In this document: one piece after another, positions 60,922 through 64,000 of the stretch
Numbering within the stretch: the stretch's first letter is position 1
Layout: every line of letters begins with the position of its first letter
Assembly: GCF_910589235.1 (NCBI RefSeq)
Contig: NC_060974.1
Location: forward strand, 4,604,003-4,668,002
Direction: 5' to 3'
From: Vespa crabro
Lineage: Eukaryota; Arthropoda; Insecta; Hymenoptera; Vespidae
Length of the DNA stretch: 64,000 nucleotides
Made by a program: the position numbers and the translations under genes
Notes under the pieces: model-generated
What the model was told of the DNA's origin: nothing
Seen by the model: only the letters and a program-made list of their open reading frames with translations
Database searches by the model: none

Positions 60922-63540
60922 TACTATCTTCAAGACACAACGATAGATGCAGATGAAAAATCGCCAGCGAAGGAAAGTCAAGTCGAAGTATTTTTCTTTC
61001 CTGACGAATCACGTCCTGGGTCTCAAATTATTCCTGAAATATGTTCAAATGCGAAAGATTGTGTCAAAACAATATGCGAAAGTGAAACAGAAGATGCGGA
61101 TGAAGATTTTTGTATCTTAGGTGAAGAAGCGGGTGCCGGGATTATGCCGAGACATGGAATACCCGAAGTTCGTTGGCTTTCCGAGGAGTCATTAAGGATT
61201 GTAGATAATCATTTTTCTATTCCTCTTGGTAAAACTGATTTATTGAAAGCTCCTAGACATTATCCTGCTGCCGTCTTAAGATATACGCTTTGCGAAATGA
61301 CATTGATTTGGCATATGTACGGAGGAAAAGATTTTGAAAATTCTGAAGTGGTAGCAAAGAAACATGTTACCATTAACGATAATACGTCGCGTATGCAAGG
61401 AAGGTATAGATTGAAAAGTTAAACATTGAATTTAATAATTGATTTAGAAAGGAACATTAATAATGCGATTATTCATTTTCTTTTGTTTACAGAAGTCGTT
61501 CTGTTGCCAGTGTAGGTTTCACTACAATTAGTCCAAACGAAGTTCGTTTTGGTAGCGTACCGAATTCACCACGCATAAGAACCAAAGAAACGTTGATAGA
61601 TTGGCAAACATCTGGTGGCCCAAGTCGTCAGCACGACGTATTAATGGAGTTACAATTAAATAAAGTTCGCTTTCAACACGAAGTTTATCCTGAAAATACA
61701 ACGGAAGCATCTAGACAAATTTTATTGGTCAACGAGATCGAAATTAGGGACAGATTGGCCTCTTCTCACATTAACAAATTCTTGTATCAGTATAGCAGCG
61801 AAGCGAAACCTAGGCAATCCCACGCAAATATGTTTTCCATGAAAGCAGTTCATATTAGACCAGATCCAAGACTGTCGGCTCAAGAATGCTGTCTGAAGCT
61901 TAGCGTACTGCCACTACGCCTAAATATTGATCAGGATAGTCTATTATTTCTGATTGAATTTTTTAACGAGCTAGGAGGCGGATCGAAGCAAAATTCTGAT
62001 AATTCAGCCGCTTGCAATAATTCTCAATCTTCTCCGGTATCCAAACAAGGAACACCAACGCATCATCCACCTGTTATGAGCATAAATGATTCAACTACAA
62101 TGCCTAATGTTCAAATTTCAACGAATATACCGCAAAATAATACGATAGATCAAAATTTGCTAATACTTTTGGAGGATGAATTAACAATTAAAGAAAACAA
62201 AACGAAGCCAAAGACGACTCACGAAGTTCGTGAAGATTGTCAACCGATATATTTTAGGTAAGTTCTTGTACAATTATTTGAATAGGAATTATAATTAATT
62301 TCATATGTGGATTAAATGTCATCGATAATATTTAGGAGCGTCATATTTGCACCCGAGGTTCTGGTTAGATTAGATTACCACGGGAAACGCGTAGATCTTA
62401 CTCATGGGCCCTTAGCCGGGCTTTTGATGGGTTTGGCGCAATTGAACTGCTCTGAACTAAGACTGAAAAGATTGACGCATCGACACGGACTCCTCGGTTT
62501 TGACAAACTCGTAACGTTTTTATTATCAGAATGGTTGCAAGACATAAAGAAGAATCAATTGCCTAGTTTACTTGGAGGCGTTGGTCCTATGCACTCGTTA
62601 GTACAGCTGTGTAAGTATATAAAAGAAACGACAAACGATCTAAATAAAATCATACTATATATTAGATGGATGAATTCGATTATTTACAAATTATTTTATT
62701 CGATAGTTTGAAAATGTTGTTCTTTGAAATTTTGATATTAAAAAGAAAAAAAGAAAAAAAAAAAAAAAAAGAAAAAAAGAAAAAGAAAAGGAAATAATGC
62801 AGTAAATGAAAATCCTAGCACTTTAACATTTCCTAACAGTTCAAGGAATTCGTGATCTGTTCTGGTTACCAATAGAGCAGTATCAAAAAGATGGAAGGAT
62901 AGTTCGTGGCTTGCAAAGAGGTGCGAATAGTTTCACCACTTCCACGGCTATGGCAGCATTGGAGCTAACATCTAGACTTGTATATGCTATACAGAGCACA
63001 GCCGAAACGGCATACGACATGGTCAGTCCAGGACCTAGCGTACGTCGAAAATCAAGAGGACAAAAGGGCCGCAGAAAAAGGTATAGTCAACCACAGGATA
63101 TTCGTGAAGGAATGGCAAATGCTTATATGCTCGTTAAAGAGGTATGCAAATTTCAATTTAAAATTACTTTTGCTTACGTTTAAGATGTTGTCCCTAATAT
63201 TTTTGGGGTTTCAAAGTATTTCCTGATTCAAAATTTCCTTTTGATAAAATATATGTATATATATTTATATATATACATGTATACATACACATATATACAG
63301 GGACTTGGTGAAACTGCTAATCAATTGGTACGAGTTGCAAGTGAGGAACACGAACAGAAAGGTGTATCAGGAGCGGTGGGTGGTGTACTTAGACAGATAC
63401 CGCCGACAGTAGTCAAACCCATTATTCTTGCCACTGAAGCAACGAGCAATGTTTTAGGAGGAATGCGTTCCCAATTGGTGCCCGATGCAAGAAGGGAAGC
63501 AGCTCAAAAGTGGCGGCAAGATACTCATGATATAAATTAG
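55108..63540 (+). CDS. Atg2: Autophagy-related protein 2 (bridge-like lipid transfer protein)
   Basis: Rod-like protein that moves phospholipids from the ER to the growing phagophore, with ATG9 and WIPI partners. Nineteen exons: 55108-55281, 55703-56015, 56127-56440, 56550-56729, 56795-57019, 57102-57574, 57657-57959, 58040-58157, 58262-58362, 58454-58948, 59043-59321, 59435-59960, 60065-60252, 60335-60834, 60935-61403, 61493-62257, 62336-62610, 62840-63141, 63301-63540. Phases agree throughout: 6,240 nt, 2,079 residues, almost the size of human ATG2B. The N-terminal chorein block (YLLQRYLGQFLEEKLTLDQL) starts the lipid groove. FCIL preceded by acidic residues (61108-61119) matches the LC3-interacting motif. 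A TLIWHMYGGKDF block and the C-terminal VASEEHEQKGVSGAVGGVLRQ block are family hallmarks. The intron at 57020-57101 is the least certain. Confidence 0.95.
61108..61119 (+). other. LC3-interacting region of Atg2
   Basis: Codons for FCIL follow a run of Asp and Glu, the W/F/Y-x-x-L/I/V pattern with acidic flank. Human ATG2 proteins carry an FCIL motif at the matching place that binds GABARAP/LC3. Presence here suggests a conserved Atg8 contact in this insect. Confidence 0.75.
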
Positions 63541-64000
63541 AATTTTCTCGAAAGAATTGCAAAAAGGATCTTGTTAATAAATTATTAATAAATCTCGCTC
63601 AAACAAAAAAACAAAAAAAAAAAAAAGAAAAAAGAAAAAGAAAAGGAAGAGAAATAAAAGAGAGAGAGTAAAAAATAATAAATTTCTCGTCGTATATATG
63701 ATGTACGTACTTGACTTATGTTATTAGATATTGATCCATGACGCAGAACTAGAAAACTCAAGAATTTAAATATTCGTATATGTATGATTGGCATCATTCG
63801 CACGAATTTAGATTTGTGCCATTTAGCCAAGCATATCATTCAACAAACTACTTACGAGTAGAATAATTCGATTGGTCTCATAAAAAAAGAGATCACTTTT
63901 AAAAATATATACTACAGGAAATATACGGGAAGTTAACACACTGAATCGTTAATATGGAAAAGATATACACAATATTCGCAGAAGTGATGATGATATATAT
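63541..64000. other. Atg2 3' UTR and downstream DNA
   Basis: AATAAA at 63576-63581 and 63587-63592 lie within 52 bases of the stop and are the probable poly(A) signals. A-rich and GA-rich sequence follows (63604-63680). No gene was recognised to the end of the window. Confidence 0.6.
63576..63592 (+). promoter_or_regulatory. Atg2 poly(A) signals
   Basis: Two AATAAA hexamers, 36 and 47 bases after the Atg2 stop codon, just before an A-rich tract. Confidence 0.6.

Overview
The window reads as nuclear DNA of an insect. Genes are split by GT-AG introns, and every protein I recognise is a eukaryotic nuclear or mitochondrial factor. Non-coding DNA is AT-rich and packed with (CT/GA)n, (TA)n, trinucleotide and poly-T/poly-A tracts. 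Gene content and the repeat style suggest a hymenopteran, possibly a wasp or ant; that placement is inference, not something the sequence proves.

Layout. (1) 1-20411: about 20 kb with no convincing coding exon. It is rich in microsatellites, with a few older duplications, one probable piggyBac-type short element (13912-14431) and a TATA-containing promoter candidate near 4346. It is most likely upstream DNA and/or a 5' intron of the next gene. (2) 20412-40178 (+): the large Kdm3/JMJD1C-type histone H3K9 demethylase, ten exons found, 5' end not found, with an 11.5 kb intron (20557-32095) and a possible alternative last exon at 44291-44346. (3) 44784-45486 (+): Bola1, three exons. (4) 45614-49324 (-): ash2, eleven exons, tail-to-tail with Bola1. 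(5) 50611-52135 (+): mtTFB2, head-to-head with ash2. (6) 53004-53801 (-): Tmem179, two exons. (7) 55108-63540 (+): the complete autophagy gene Atg2, nineteen exons, about 2,079 residues.

The right half is compact: five genes in about 19 kb, with alternating convergent and divergent neighbours. The left half is one long regulatory gene in repeat-rich DNA. Two products act on chromatin (Kdm3 removes H3K9 methylation; Ash2 is a core subunit of H3K4 methyltransferase complexes). Two act in mitochondria (Bola1 in iron-sulfur homeostasis, mtTFB2 in transcription initiation). Atg2 is a lipid-transfer protein of autophagosome growth. They are not an operon and share no single pathway.

I found no CRISPR, tRNA, rRNA, toxin or viral gene, and no strong case for a wholly new system. 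The observations most worth checking are the frame-compatible alternative C-terminal exon of Kdm3, a candidate internal Kdm3 promoter, a decayed TTAA-flanked element, a three-copy diverged tandem repeat, and clusters of CRE-, STAT- and CAGGTAG-like sites in the long intron. Exon borders were placed by hand from splice sites, reading phase and remembered family conservation; none was tested with transcripts.
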